Below are positions 35,801 through 45,928 of a stretch of 64,000 bases of DNA, piece after piece; within the stretch, counting starts at the first letter, position 1, and each line of letters begins with the position of its first letter. A program made the position numbers and the translations under genes. The DNA is from Ptychodera flava. Its lineage: Eukaryota; Hemichordata; Enteropneusta; Ptychoderidae. Under the pieces are notes generated by a model. It had not been told where the DNA came from, did no database searches, and saw only the letters and a program-made list of their open reading frames with translations. The stretch is taken from assembly GCF_041260155.1 (NCBI RefSeq), contig NC_091932.1:47801629-47865628 (forward strand), read 5' to 3'.

Positions 35801-38453
35801 AAAAGTTCGCAGCTTCAGATACCCAGATACAAATGCCGAGTAAACGTCACAAAACGCTCTCGTTGGCATTTAACGATCCAAGATAAAAAAAAAATCGATA
35901 AAAACTATGAATGTTCAGAGAGCAAAGTTGATCTGAAGAAATCCCAATTTTGACAATTTATTACTGTAGGTTTACGAAAAAGGCGGCTGCAACCGGGAGC
36001 TCAAACTTCCAAACTTTTTGATAGAATACCGAAGGCACGGCAACTCACTGGTTGCTGTGGCAACTGCAGTTGATTCAAATTCATCACAGAAAATATTACA
36101 CAATAACAGTTTCATCCATTGGCAATGCACATAACATCATCGGTAATATTTCATGTCACACCTGTAATCTAATCTACATCATAGACTGTAAAAAGCGCTC
36201 CGAATAATATGTTAGAAAAACCCAAACGTGAAACAAAAGCGGATCATGAACATATACACACCGTTCGTAGTCACAAACCAACCTCTGTCTGCACAACACT
36301 TCACCAACCTACATGCTATCGATACAGCGGTTCGATACAGTGGTATCTACAAGACACAGTACCCGCAAAAGATGACTTTGACTGTTAACAAACTTACAAT
36401 CCACTGTATAAACAAACGGCATGGTTATTATTCTCTCCTTCCTGTGTTTTTTTTTTTCTCTCACGTTGCGGCGGTCCTCCATGTATCTTGCCGTTCTCGT
36501 CATTTACATGTACAGTTTAACTTTTCTCTCCGCGCCTAGGGGTGTCTTTTCGCCTCATTTGTCCCTTACCTAGGGGAAGCACTATTAGCATTGATATATA
36601 TATCCACTATCTACAGGCTATATAACTAACATTGTAAGTTGCAGTTATAACAGTTGGTTCCCCTTCCACGTTTTTTTTTTTTTTACAGCTCACTAGATTC
36701 AACCTGTTTTCTGACACTACTTTTAACTTTTTCAATTAAGTTTGTACTTTCTCATGACAAAGTAGTAACACTCGTTTTAGACAAAGGGAGAGGTCTTTTA
36801 CACTCATGTTCAAGTATTGTCTTTCCTTGTTAATTTTTCAGCTATGTTTATTCAGTTTCTCAGTACCTTTTCAACAAGCTGTCACTCTTAAGAAGGCAAC
36901 CATGTGAGTTGCCGAAACTTCAGCATTTTATCGATAAAGTTTTGAAATTTAAGCTTTCGGTTGCCATTGGCTGTTTTTTCCTCACCAACTAATATGATTA
37001 GTTCTGTAGTGACCTCTCACGCTCCATCGGCAACTTCACTTTTACTTTAACTGATTCTTTTCGGAATACTGAATTTATTACGATTGATTTCACTGTTAAT
37101 TTCCTTTGTACTTCATGATAATAATCATTAATCAATAAACTGCCTGAAAACATTTACATTTGATAGCTATCGTGTGATGACTTGGAGCCAATATTGATTA
37201 AATTAACGATACAATGTCAGTTTCAAGTGTGTTATGTGATGTCTATATTTAAAGATCAGAAGAACACAGTCTATTGGGAAATTTCTTTCTAATTTTAATA
37301 CAACCCGAAGTGAGCATATTCGACTCCGGAGTGAAAACTGCAATTGAGAATAAACTTTTCACACATTTTTAAAGGTTACTAAGGTGACGTGCAAAACGAA
37401 AAGTTACAATCTTTCTTTCTTTCTGCTAAAAATAAAGTTCTTAACATCAAACTTTGTACTCATGTTCCCGATAAGAAAACAATTTTTCCTGAGAGTGGAA
37501 AAATACTTTCTCTTTCATGCCTTAATTTTATGATTTTTATCACTTTTTAGATGTGGTATCGACAGCACCAACTGAATACGGTAAGAGTTTGTTTGTCTCT
37601 TAATTTTTTTATTCACCCGGACATGAAACACCTTTTGGAATAAATAGAATTACTTTATTTTATGTTTCAACACATTGCCCTGATAGATTCCAATGCCTAT
37701 TACATTTATAGGAGTAGTATGATCGCATCAATTAAGTGATTGACTGTACCAAAATTCTGTTAAGGTAGAATGCGCCTGTGGGACAGATATTCTGACTCTG
37801 AATTTCCTACAAAGACTTCTCTGATCAACCAATTGTACAGGATCATTGTAAAACCCTTATTTAAGTAAATAACATTTTCGAAGTCTTATTTTTGTGACAA
37901 TCCAAAATTAATCTTTTCACGATAGAGTTAACATGAGGATGGCGGCCATTTTGAATTTCAAATATCAGTAAATTTATACAAGGTAATTTGTTTCCATAGT
38001 ACCGGAATTTGAACCGTGACCTCCGGTTGTTATTCTTGACCCTAGAGGAGAATGATTGAAAGTTTCCCATAGGAAATTGGGCAAAGGTTTTCTTTCATTT
38101 CAACGCGCATGTTACCTCCAACAAATTAACGAATTCGATCAGAGACACTCGAAAAAGTGTTTGGATGGTCAGTACGATAGAACAGTCATTTCAAATACCG
38201 ACGATATAAATATTTCAGTATAATCTAATAGCTTTAAGCAAGGACGTCTTTTAATTCTGAAATCACATCGTTTGGATATTTGCTGACCATTCAATTTTCC
38301 GTAATTACACTTTTGTCACAGATGTCGGTTTTCAAAACCAATCTGTGTCTTCAAACAAAATGAATCGACGTTCTACGTTGGACAATGGAATGCTAAAGTT
38401 AGTACTTCACGGTAAGTCTACTGGCACCTTTACCTGTCTGTCTCTCTGTCTGT

Positions 38454-38484
<31 letters not shown>

Positions 38485-38522
38485 CCCGCCTGCCTGCCTG
38501 CCTGCCTGCCTGTCTGTCTGTT

Positions 38523-38557
<35 letters not shown>

Positions 38558-41500
38558 AAGTATGTATGTATGTGTATCTATGTCTGGCTGTACGTACGTA
38601 CGTACGAATGTAATGGTAACTAGCTGATGATGTAGCTGGCCGCATAGTCATCATTTGACTGAAAATGATCCGAAACCGTTTTCAACTTGGCGACTTTTGG
38701 TTTAAATTGATCAAATTAGATCAAGACTTTTACATGAAAAATCCGGTTTTTACAAAATTATGCAAGAAAACGTCCATAAAACGCATAATAACCCAGATTC
38801 AAATGTACCCATACGTCGTTCAACGACCATAGTACAGTTTCTTCTGTCATGGAAATCAAACATATAACTGATATAAGTGTAAAAAAAAAAGAATGAAATT
38901 ATATAGGAGAGGCATGTAAACATAAATTATAGCCCTCAAAAGGAACAGTGTAACCTCAAGGAAGGCAATTATTGTGTATGACACATAGGGCACATAGGTG
39001 GGGAGGCTATTATTAGTACTGTACGCTTTAAAAATTAAAAAAGTTAGTTTACTTTTGAAATTATGTATTAAAGGGATACAGTCGTCGGAACTTCGCTCAA
39101 ATGTCGTATGGGACCCATACGACCAAATTAAATACTGTATCCAAGGTACGATGGTGTTTGATGAAATTTAAAACATGTCTGTGGTAATCTACATCGTATA
39201 CCTTAAATGTTACAGCTATGACAATGAGGTGCATGTAGTTATCAAGCACGAAATACATTATTTGTAAACAAGAAACTCGCACAGGCGCAGTTCCGACGAC
39301 GATTTCCCTTTAAGGACGTAAGCATACGTATGTATATCAATTACTATAGGTGCAGAACCATATATGGACACATGCAATAAACATTCGTGTGTACTTTCTG
39401 ACCCTTTACTCTTTCATCTGCACAGATTTAACTGAACGTGTGATCAAAGACATGACAAGTAGCAGAAATACAAAGTCAACTGACATGCAAACCGAAGACA
39501 TGAGGCGTAGTATTAACGGCTTCTATGACACCCTCGAGGAGCATCCTGCCATACTGTCAGATCGCGTTGTATTTTCTTCAAAGAAATCTGACTTCGAACC
39601 AGAAAATCTCAAATCTGGTATGTTTGATGAAGACCAGAGTGACGTCATTGACAGTAGTGAAGAATTCAACATGGTAAGTGTGATCGCGCCTATCTTGTGG
39701 ATGATGAAATATGACGTTGATATTCTGAGGCGCACAACAATCGCTATGAAACAAACATAGTTCAATGAAGAAACAGTAATACGAACCGGAAAAGAGCAAA
39801 TTAATGTCATCAGGCACTATTTAATAGTGATCAGGGTTAAAATTTAGTAACTCACATAATCTAATCACTATTACCTAGAATGCGGATTCAGTATTTCTTC
39901 CAAGAAGGCCTGTAACTCTATAAATTTTGATGATTTTTTTCATTATTTTTGTTCCGTATGTCAATTACAAGTTCTTGTTCTACTCCCTAAAAACATATTG
40001 AAATACCCACTGTATAGCTTGTCAGTACAGCATCTATATATGAGTAAAAATCATTTGTTGTTGTTTACAATTGAATTCTAGTCCGGCCCAGAATTCACAT
40101 GTCAACAATACACTGAAGTCTAAATCTGTATAGGCTGGGTTGACAAGCTCGACACACGTGTATTTAAACATGTATTTTCGTAAGAGAATACCATTAGAAA
40201 CTGTAAATGACATCAAAATTAAACTAGCAATTTAAATGCTGGAAGCTCTTTTGACTTCATGGCCTTATGGAAGTCTCCGTTTACACAATGGTGACACGTT
40301 TTAGTACGTATAGCATCGTAAGAATATCGATAATAAATAACATTTGTTTTAAGAAATATTGTTGCTCAAATAATTATCCACTCTAGTTATTCATTGAATT
40401 TTTGGTTCGTTTAATATTTTGTTTTCGATCAGAATAAACGTGATCCCCCATTCCACACAGTGTGCAGAAGTAAGGTGCCCGAGGTCAGAGAGATAGCTTC
40501 TGGAATTAATATGAGAGGCGAGGAAGTCAAACTGAAACAGCCTGGCCAAAAGTTCTACATTACGGAGTGTGAACGCGGTGGTCTCAGAACTGTATCCTGT
40601 TCTGGTATCGATAGCACGTGAGTATTCGCAAGGCTTTTCCCTCCTTTTCCTTTGGAGTCAATTACGAGGAGAAGTGGTGTGATCGGCATTGTATGACACG
40701 TCTCGCTGAGATAAACTTGTTTTCTCGACCTCCAGAGGGTCGCCCGCGGGACAACCATCACCAGTGGGCAACGTCATGCTTATATACCATTGTCCGTCTG
40801 TTGTTCGCTTCACTGGTAAATACTCGCGATAGAACAAGCAAGCAATTACAAAACTAGTCTATGTGTAAGCTAGCTTTCAATTATACCTAGAGTAGAATAA
40901 TTTTATATGGCAAATGAGATAACAGCCAGTTGTTGTGTAGAAAACTCGTGAAATCTGTGATTTCTTTGAAAAACTAAAAATTTTCTTATCTCTTCAATTT
41001 TTAAATAAAAGCTTATTCCTACCCATAAGAAAAGCAGCATAACAAAAATTGCGCGAGGTCACAAGATAACTGTTGAATGCCATGAACATTTATAATTGAT
41101 ATTTAGATTGAGGATTAAAGGGCCACTAGCTGTAACTTTTTATGATTTCTTTTCTCTATTTTTATTCTTCACATTTTTCTTCTCCCTAAAGCACATTGAG
41201 AGACACAGTATACAGCTTGTCAACTACGCCTGTACATGTGTAAACCGAATTGTTATTGTTAAGAAGTGAATTCCGCGGTCTGGACAAAAATTCAAACATA
41301 CTAAATAATAGTGCATTTTACACATATAGATGCAGTATTTACAAGCTAAATAGTTGGTGCTTCAACTAGCTGCAATAATTGTAGCGTTCTGGCCATGCGG
41401 CCGGCTTCTTTCGTGTTGGCTGTTGTTACTCTGGCCCCAGGGTTACAGTTATTGTAGCTAGTGTTTTAGCATGCTCCGGGGAGTAGAACAAGAACTTGAA

Positions 41501-41723
41501 TCAATCAAAGTTACGGCTACTTGCCCTTGAAAATGGGGAATAGACTCCACTCTTATTATAACTCCTTCTTTCCTTCAGGTTTTCTTCACGATGTATGGAA
41601 AAAAAGTCGTGGACCAAGGCTTTGGTTTGGTCGAAGACGAAACAAAAGTATGTGTGGGATGCCATAAAAATAAGTACGTGTTGTGTCTGTGGGATCGATA
41701 CACGGTATATAAATGGACAATGA
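32740..41723 (+). CDS. Neurotrophin precursor (NGF/BDNF family), 6 coding exons, 253 aa
   Basis: Exons are 32740-32803, 37551-37580, 38322-38411, 39426-39673, 40433-40617 and 41579-41723; all introns are GT-AG with matching phases (762 nt). Residues 1-20 form a signal peptide (MDCWRSCVLLASCTVVLTLH). An acidic pro-region follows, to a dibasic NKR (145-147) at the expected processing point. The mature part (148-253) has the NGF cystine-knot pattern: HTVC155, ITEC190, VSC200-SGID, SRC211 and TC240-C241-V-C243, with the family blocks GIDS, KALV..KQKYVW and I.TCCVC matching NGF's GIDS, KALTMDGKQAAW and IDTACVC. C240 is an extra cysteine. It should act as a secreted dimeric ligand for Trk- and p75-type receptors. 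Spaetzle was considered, but the GIDS and CVC blocks fit neurotrophin better. Confidence 0.93.
34603..34817. repeat. Perfect 28-bp inverted repeat in neurotrophin intron 1
   Basis: 34603-34630 (AAACACGATTGG..GGGATAA) and 34790-34817 are exact reverse complements, separated by 159 bp. A nearby perfect palindrome, TTCTAGTCCGGACTAGAA, lies at 34420-34437. The structure is MITE-like, but no target duplication was found. Confidence 0.85.
36080..36980 (+). mobile_element. Second Penelope-like fragment, GIY-YIG end and 3' tail, in neurotrophin intron 1
   Basis: Frames at about 36120-36330 read CHTCNLIYIIDCKKRSE and then, after a stop and frame change, QHFTNLHAID, as in the GIY-YIG domain of Penelope-like elements (C..C.LIY.IDC.KC...YVG.T.). 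A noncoding tail ends near 36905 with AAGAAGGCAAC, a 7-nt loop, GTTGCC and GAAAC. It lacks the RT and is inactive. Confidence 0.55.
37551..37580 (+). CDS. Neurotrophin coding exon 2 (30-nt microexon)
   Basis: Flanked by CACTTTTTAG and GTAAGAG, phase 1 on both sides, encoding VVSTAPTEY. Its in-frame fit between exons 1 and 3 is the main support. Skipping it would keep the frame. Confidence 0.75.
38322..38411 (+). CDS. Neurotrophin coding exon 3 (pro-region)
   Basis: Acceptor TTTTGTCACAG, donor CACG|GTAAGT, 90 nt, phase 1. Encodes VGFQNQSVSSNKMNRRSTL.., with an N-Q-S glycosylation sequon. Confidence 0.85.
38437..38615. repeat. Compound (CTGC)n/(CTGT)n/(TATG)n/(TACG)n microsatellite
   Basis: About 180 bp of tetranucleotide repeats in neurotrophin intron 3, starting 26 bp after the exon 3 donor. 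The open frames across it on both strands are repeat artefacts. Confidence 0.95.
39068..39313. mobile_element. TTAA-flanked MITE in neurotrophin intron 3
   Basis: TTAAAGGGATACAGTCGTCG at the left and CGACGACGATTTCCCTTTAA at the right are imperfect inverted termini, and the next bases (GAACTtCGC / GCGCAGTTCC) also pair. It has TTAA ends and about 246 bp, as in piggyBac- or Kolobok-type MITEs. Confidence 0.78.
39426..39673 (+). CDS. Neurotrophin coding exon 4 (pro-region)
   Basis: Acceptor CATCTGCACAG, donor ATG|GTAAGT, phase 1 in and phase 0 out. An acidic, hydrophilic segment from LTERVIKDMTSS to SSEEFNM, ending just before the processing site. Confidence 0.9.
39905..40175. mobile_element. 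Decayed copy of the TTAAAGGGCC..AGCTGTAAC MITE family (intron 4)
   Basis: Shares CTGTAACT..., AAGTTCTTGTTCTACTCCCTA, ACAGTATACAGCTTGTCA-like and GTTGTT..GAATTC blocks with the better copy at 41115-41530. Confidence 0.5.
40433..40617 (+). CDS. Neurotrophin coding exon 5 (processing site and first half of the cystine knot)
   Basis: Acceptor TTTTCGATCAG, donor GCAC|GTGAGT. Encodes NKR|DPPFHTVC, the three cysteines C155, C190 and C200, and SGIDS. Confidence 0.93.
41115..41530. mobile_element. TTAA MITE in neurotrophin intron 5, just before exon 6
   Basis: TTAAAGGGCCACTAGCTGTAAC is matched by the inverted GTTACGGCTACTTGCCCTTGA at the right, and the inner arms also match. The right edge lies 48 bp before the last-exon acceptor. 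Confidence 0.7.
41579..41723 (+). CDS. Neurotrophin coding exon 6 (second half of the cystine knot)
   Basis: Acceptor TTCTTTCCTTCAG ends at 41578. Encodes FSSRCMEKKSWTKALVW.., KQKYVW and ISTCCVC, closing with TGA at 41721-41723. Confidence 0.93.
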
Positions 41724-44216
41724 ATTTTCCTCCGACTAGCCTTTTAGACCGACTCAGCAAGTAGTCCTACGTTAATGTTACCGTGGGTTCGACAGGAAAT
41801 GTGGCATTATAGTAACTGGATAAGCATTGGTTGTGTGAAATACAGCATCTTGAATCAAATTCACAACGAAAATATCACAAATAACCTCTACAATTGATTG
41901 CATTTGCAGATCTTAAGAATTTATAAATTTTCCTTGGAAAGTATTGATGACAGCACACAATCATCAACTATTTCTTTAAGTTTGGTTTTGCCGCAGACCT
42001 AACATTTTAAAGGGACGTATGTCTTTTAGCTGGGTGCTTTTTCAGTTTGCATGTGATTGGATTTACTTTCTTTCTTTCTTTGAATTTCCTGTGTCTTGTC
42101 CCATCGCCTTCTACTTGCCATATTCCATGTTTCTTTCATTTGTTGGCCATGATGATACTTGTTGGCAGAGCACTTTGACTTTGCTTTTTTTCTGACAAAG
42201 TTGTAGACTCGTCAATCCATATCGCCGACTAATGATTGTCTAAACGTATTCATCTGCTACCTATATAGTCTTTCATGCCGCTGGAAAATTTCATATAAAT
42301 TTGCAATTCATGTACAGCATTGCATCTTTATTTAGCCTGCTGGCATTGTCTACTATCGTCGATTTTTCCGCAATGTAAAATGCTAAGGGGACATTTTGTT
42401 CCTAGAACTATTTTGTGATTAAACTTTCTGAGAGCAGCTTATAATGAGATCACAATGTGTTGGACAACGATGGATGTTTGTACGATGTGAATGTGAGTGT
42501 AGTTATCCTGGGAATTTGTCACAGATGTAGAATTACATCGAGTTTGATATCTTCACTATGTCCGGGAATGAACTTTTACGGGGCGATGGATTACATTACG
42601 TCTGAAGCAGGTTCCTTAGCAGAACAGAATATTTCTTATGTTGAATTGCCCTTGTTAAATTCCTTGAAGCTAATCACTTGGCCGGGCCATACTCTTAGAA
42701 CATAGATGCCACGTGATCGAACAGAACATGCAACAATGTTCGGTGACCTGCACACTTGACGAAGAAAAGTTTTGATACATAGAAAAAGAACACTTACCTC
42801 GGATTGTGACACTTTCAGGGGACGACAGCCAGTTGTGCAAGAACAGCAAAAAACTGAAATCTTGTACACCGTACACAACAGAGATGTCCATACAAACAAG
42901 TTTATCGAGCTGAACTGAACTGTGTCATTGCCAAAATTCAAATTCTGCTAAATAAAGGGAGAGGCAATTTGAACATTCAGCCGAACACCTGCACGAAAAG
43001 CAAACGCCTGATGGACTGTAGAGAATGCACACCTGTACTCCACTGAAAACATGAACAAAGAGAGCTTGCACGTACTACAAGAACTATCTTGTACACGATG
43101 CGTTGTTCAACTGGCAGCCAATGAGTCCACAGAAAACGTTCGTATTGATAGCAAAGAGAGTTCTTCAAAATCAAAAATTCAGAATTCAAATTCCGATACT
43201 TGAAAAATAGGCTTGAACAAAGTGCCATCTTTGTCGGATATTTATGATGGCTAGTTTTTCATGACTGTTTTGAATTCTTTTGAAAAATTGCGCTCTCATT
43301 TGATAGTTCGATTTCGAGCATTTGTTTGTGATCTGAGCAGTTAAAGGTATCAATCTGGCGACTACATAATTACAGCGGTATAGTGTAATTTTGTGATGAT
43401 ATGATAACCAAAAACACAGGGGCTTTTTTGGTTGCTATAATGGGTAAAATACTTCCTTTTAGTCAACATTACGATCTTCTTGGAACACGAGTGATAGGGA
43501 TATGACAAGCCATCATAACCCTAACGGAAAATAGTCTGCATTTTCCCCCTTAACCATGTTTGGCCTAATATTCAGGGAAATGCTTACATGTCCGTTCCCA
43601 GGGATGGGCGGGGGTAGAGGTGTCTTAGTCTCGGCTCAGGTTTCTCAGTACTGTTGTTTATTTCATTTTAATACGTCGGAAGATGATATTTGCTAACAAA
43701 ACTCTACACTACCAACCTTGGTGTCCTGGTCTTATCCTAGTGAACGTGCACAGTAAACGGCAGGGGGCCGGAAGAGATTGGGAGGGGGCCCCAAAAGTTT
43801 GGGTGTTCAAGGGGGACCTCGAAAATTCAAGGGAACAGTGAGGGGGTTTCCAATTTTTTAAAGCTTTGAGCAAATCATATGGATATTAATTAGACAGAAA
43901 ACAGTTTTTTTGGGGTTCTTTTCAGAAACCTATTTTCCAAAGTTAACCACTTGAATGAATGAATTTCAATGACTGACGAGCACAATTATTCAATGGTGGA
44001 GCATCACTTCATCTTTGCATGAGTCAATGTTCTCATTGACAGCAGCTTGTGCTTGTAAGCACAAAGAATGAAAGGATGAAAGCAAAACACACAACAGTGA
44101 ATATCAGATAGTGAATCTGAATAGAGTTCACATCTTAGAATATGCAATCGACATAATTTTTGATGTTTTTTAGCGTTTCTTTTTTAGTGTTTCATTTTGT
44201 ATCTACCAAAGTCTTG
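41724..44216. other. Neurotrophin 3' flank and intergenic sequence
   Basis: No further exon is supported. Overlapping frames at 42457-42941 have no domain signal. A G-rich stretch at 43600-43860 resembles MITE ends elsewhere in the window, but no partner was found. Confidence 0.4.
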
Positions 44217-44555
44217 ATATTGTTATGTAGGTCATTTCCCCCACACTCATCATGACCTGAGTTCAATTAGTCTAGAACATTCTCAAGGTCACTGCCCTTG
44301 ATGACCTAACAACCTTGAATTCAATTAGTCATGTTTGGAATGTTCTGGAAAGTTGATTAGTTGTGTAAGGGAGATAATTTAGAACAGTAATTAGCATGTC
44401 AATAAAAGTTCTAGATTGTTCTTATATGCCTTTATAAAAGGGACGTGCTCAGCTTCCAGTCAGACTTTTGGGATCGTGTCTCTTGTGTGTTACTAAACTC
44501 CAGCAGTAGTCATTCTCAAGACTTTCAAGACCTTCACTGCCAACGCTGGATTTAT

Positions 44556-44949
44556 GGCTATTGACAAAGGTTGAGACGACCCAAACTAGCCAAAATTAGC
44601 CAAACCAGCATAAACCACCAAAAACGACCCATATCATCAAGTAAACGACCTAAAACAAACATTCTAGGTATTCAGGGATACAATAAAACTCCACCTTCTG
44701 GAGAAACCGTCGACAGAATTGCGGGCAGCCATGTTGTTGGTACTATCAATTACCAAGTTGTGGGGCTCATTTCGATGACACAACTGAAAACGAAAATAAC
44801 TTCAGCATCGTAACTGGGCTCACCGAAGGGGGGCGCTTTTTCAAACTTTGTGCAGTGCAGTGCTAGTGGGGCATAATTGACGAATTTTCGAAAACATGTG
44901 GTCTCCAGACTCTCATTCACCGGCCAATATGTATGTATGTATGTATGTA

Positions 44950-45010
<61 letters not shown>

Positions 45011-45686
45011 ATGTATGTATGTATGTAGACATGCATGTTTCCTGTAATATGCCCTTGTATCAATATGGCCATGTGAGGGCGCTGTTTTTTTTAAAGCGAC
45101 CACCCACTTAATCTGTTATTTGCTAGATCTTCAACTTTCCATGGTAACCTGCATGCACGCATATATATGTTTGTGTGCATGCATGCATGCATGCACATAT
45201 ATGCAGGTATGTGTATGTACATGTATGGAACCAGGGCCACGGCACATGTTATCTTAATATTTGGTTTGTAGAATTTATTCAAATAAATTAATGTTGGTAT
45301 CAAAAAAAATGTGAATGAGCTGTAAAAATGTAATAAACTAAAAACTTTGATCTCATTCCTTGGTAAGCCACTAAACACGACAACGGGGAAATTCCCTGTG
45401 CTACACTTTACGTTGTAAAAGCAGTAACAATCTTGCACAGCGCCCTCTATTGAAGAAACAAACCGAACCCCTTAACTCGTTGATGGCATGTATAGGAATT
45501 TGCAATGATCGAAAATGCCGGCTGGTTTTCGCCGTTTTTGGGGCGGTTTCTCCAGAAATCTGAGACATATTTCATCCCTGTGCTTATTTTAGGTCGTTTA
45601 CTTGATGATATGGGTCGTTTATGGTGGTTTATGGTGGTTTGGCTAATTTTGGCTAGTTTGGGTCGTCTCAACCTTTGTCAATAGCC
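44556..45686. mobile_element. Mutator-like non-autonomous element with 10-bp target duplication
   Basis: About 100-bp inverted termini starting GGCTATTGACAAAGGTTGAG differ at only a few positions. A perfect direct repeat CTGGATTTAT flanks both sides (44546-44555 and 45687-45696). Long inverted repeats and a 9-11 bp target duplication are the signature of MULEs. The interior holds no transposase; it has (TATG)n(TG)n at 44930-45030 and (GCAT)n at about 45175-45200. Confidence 0.9.
44930..45030. repeat. (TATG)n(TG)n(TATG)n compound microsatellite
   Basis: Lies inside the Mutator-like element. Long repeat peptides read across it are artefacts. Confidence 0.95.
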
Positions 45687-45928
45687 CTGGATTTATACTG
45701 TGGACTTTGTGCAGCTTCAAGCCTGCAAGGACTGTTCATTCATCCGACTGACTGTTACAACTCTGAGACTGGAGCTTTGCCGTCCCAGCTGAGATAAGTA
45801 GTCTGTACACTTTTAAAGCTTGTACTCTATCCTGACTTAGCAATTAGTTTTATTTTCGTAATAAATTTTGTTTAAACGTTAACTGCTGAGTTCACCCTTT
45901 TGTTCGTTTTCTCTGCACGTAACAATAT

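Larger units (their letters stand above)
44221..45924 (+). mobile_element. Solo LTR (about 563 bp), interrupted by a Mutator-like element
   Basis: Ends TGTTA...TAACA, flanked by ATAT at 44217-44220 and 45925-45928. LTR-like signals are TATAAAAG at 44433-44440 and AATAAA at 45860-45865. No internal retroviral-type genes or second LTR lie nearby, so it is a solo LTR left by recombination. The class (Gypsy or other) cannot be told. The 1131-bp insert at 44556-45686 splits it. Confidence 0.75.

Noticed and set aside
36885..36925. Second hammerhead ribozyme
   Set aside because: Stem II and GAAAC are present, but the CUGANGA box is CTTAAGA and no UH cleavage site with a pairing stem I was found; kept only as a possible remnant.
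38345..38654. Long Cys/Leu- or Arg/Gln-repeat frames on both strands
   Set aside because: Translation of the CTGC/CTGT microsatellite next to neurotrophin exon 3.
40433..41723. Spaetzle-type cystine knot instead of neurotrophin
   Set aside because: The SGIDS, KAL..KQ..W and CVC blocks and the cysteine order match NGF/BDNF.
42457..42941. Overlapping frames of 82 and 101 codons after the neurotrophin
   Set aside because: Overlap on opposite strands, no motif or splice support for either.
44750..45111. His/Thr- or Val/Cys-repeat frames
   Set aside because: Translation of the TATG/TG microsatellite inside the Mutator-like element.
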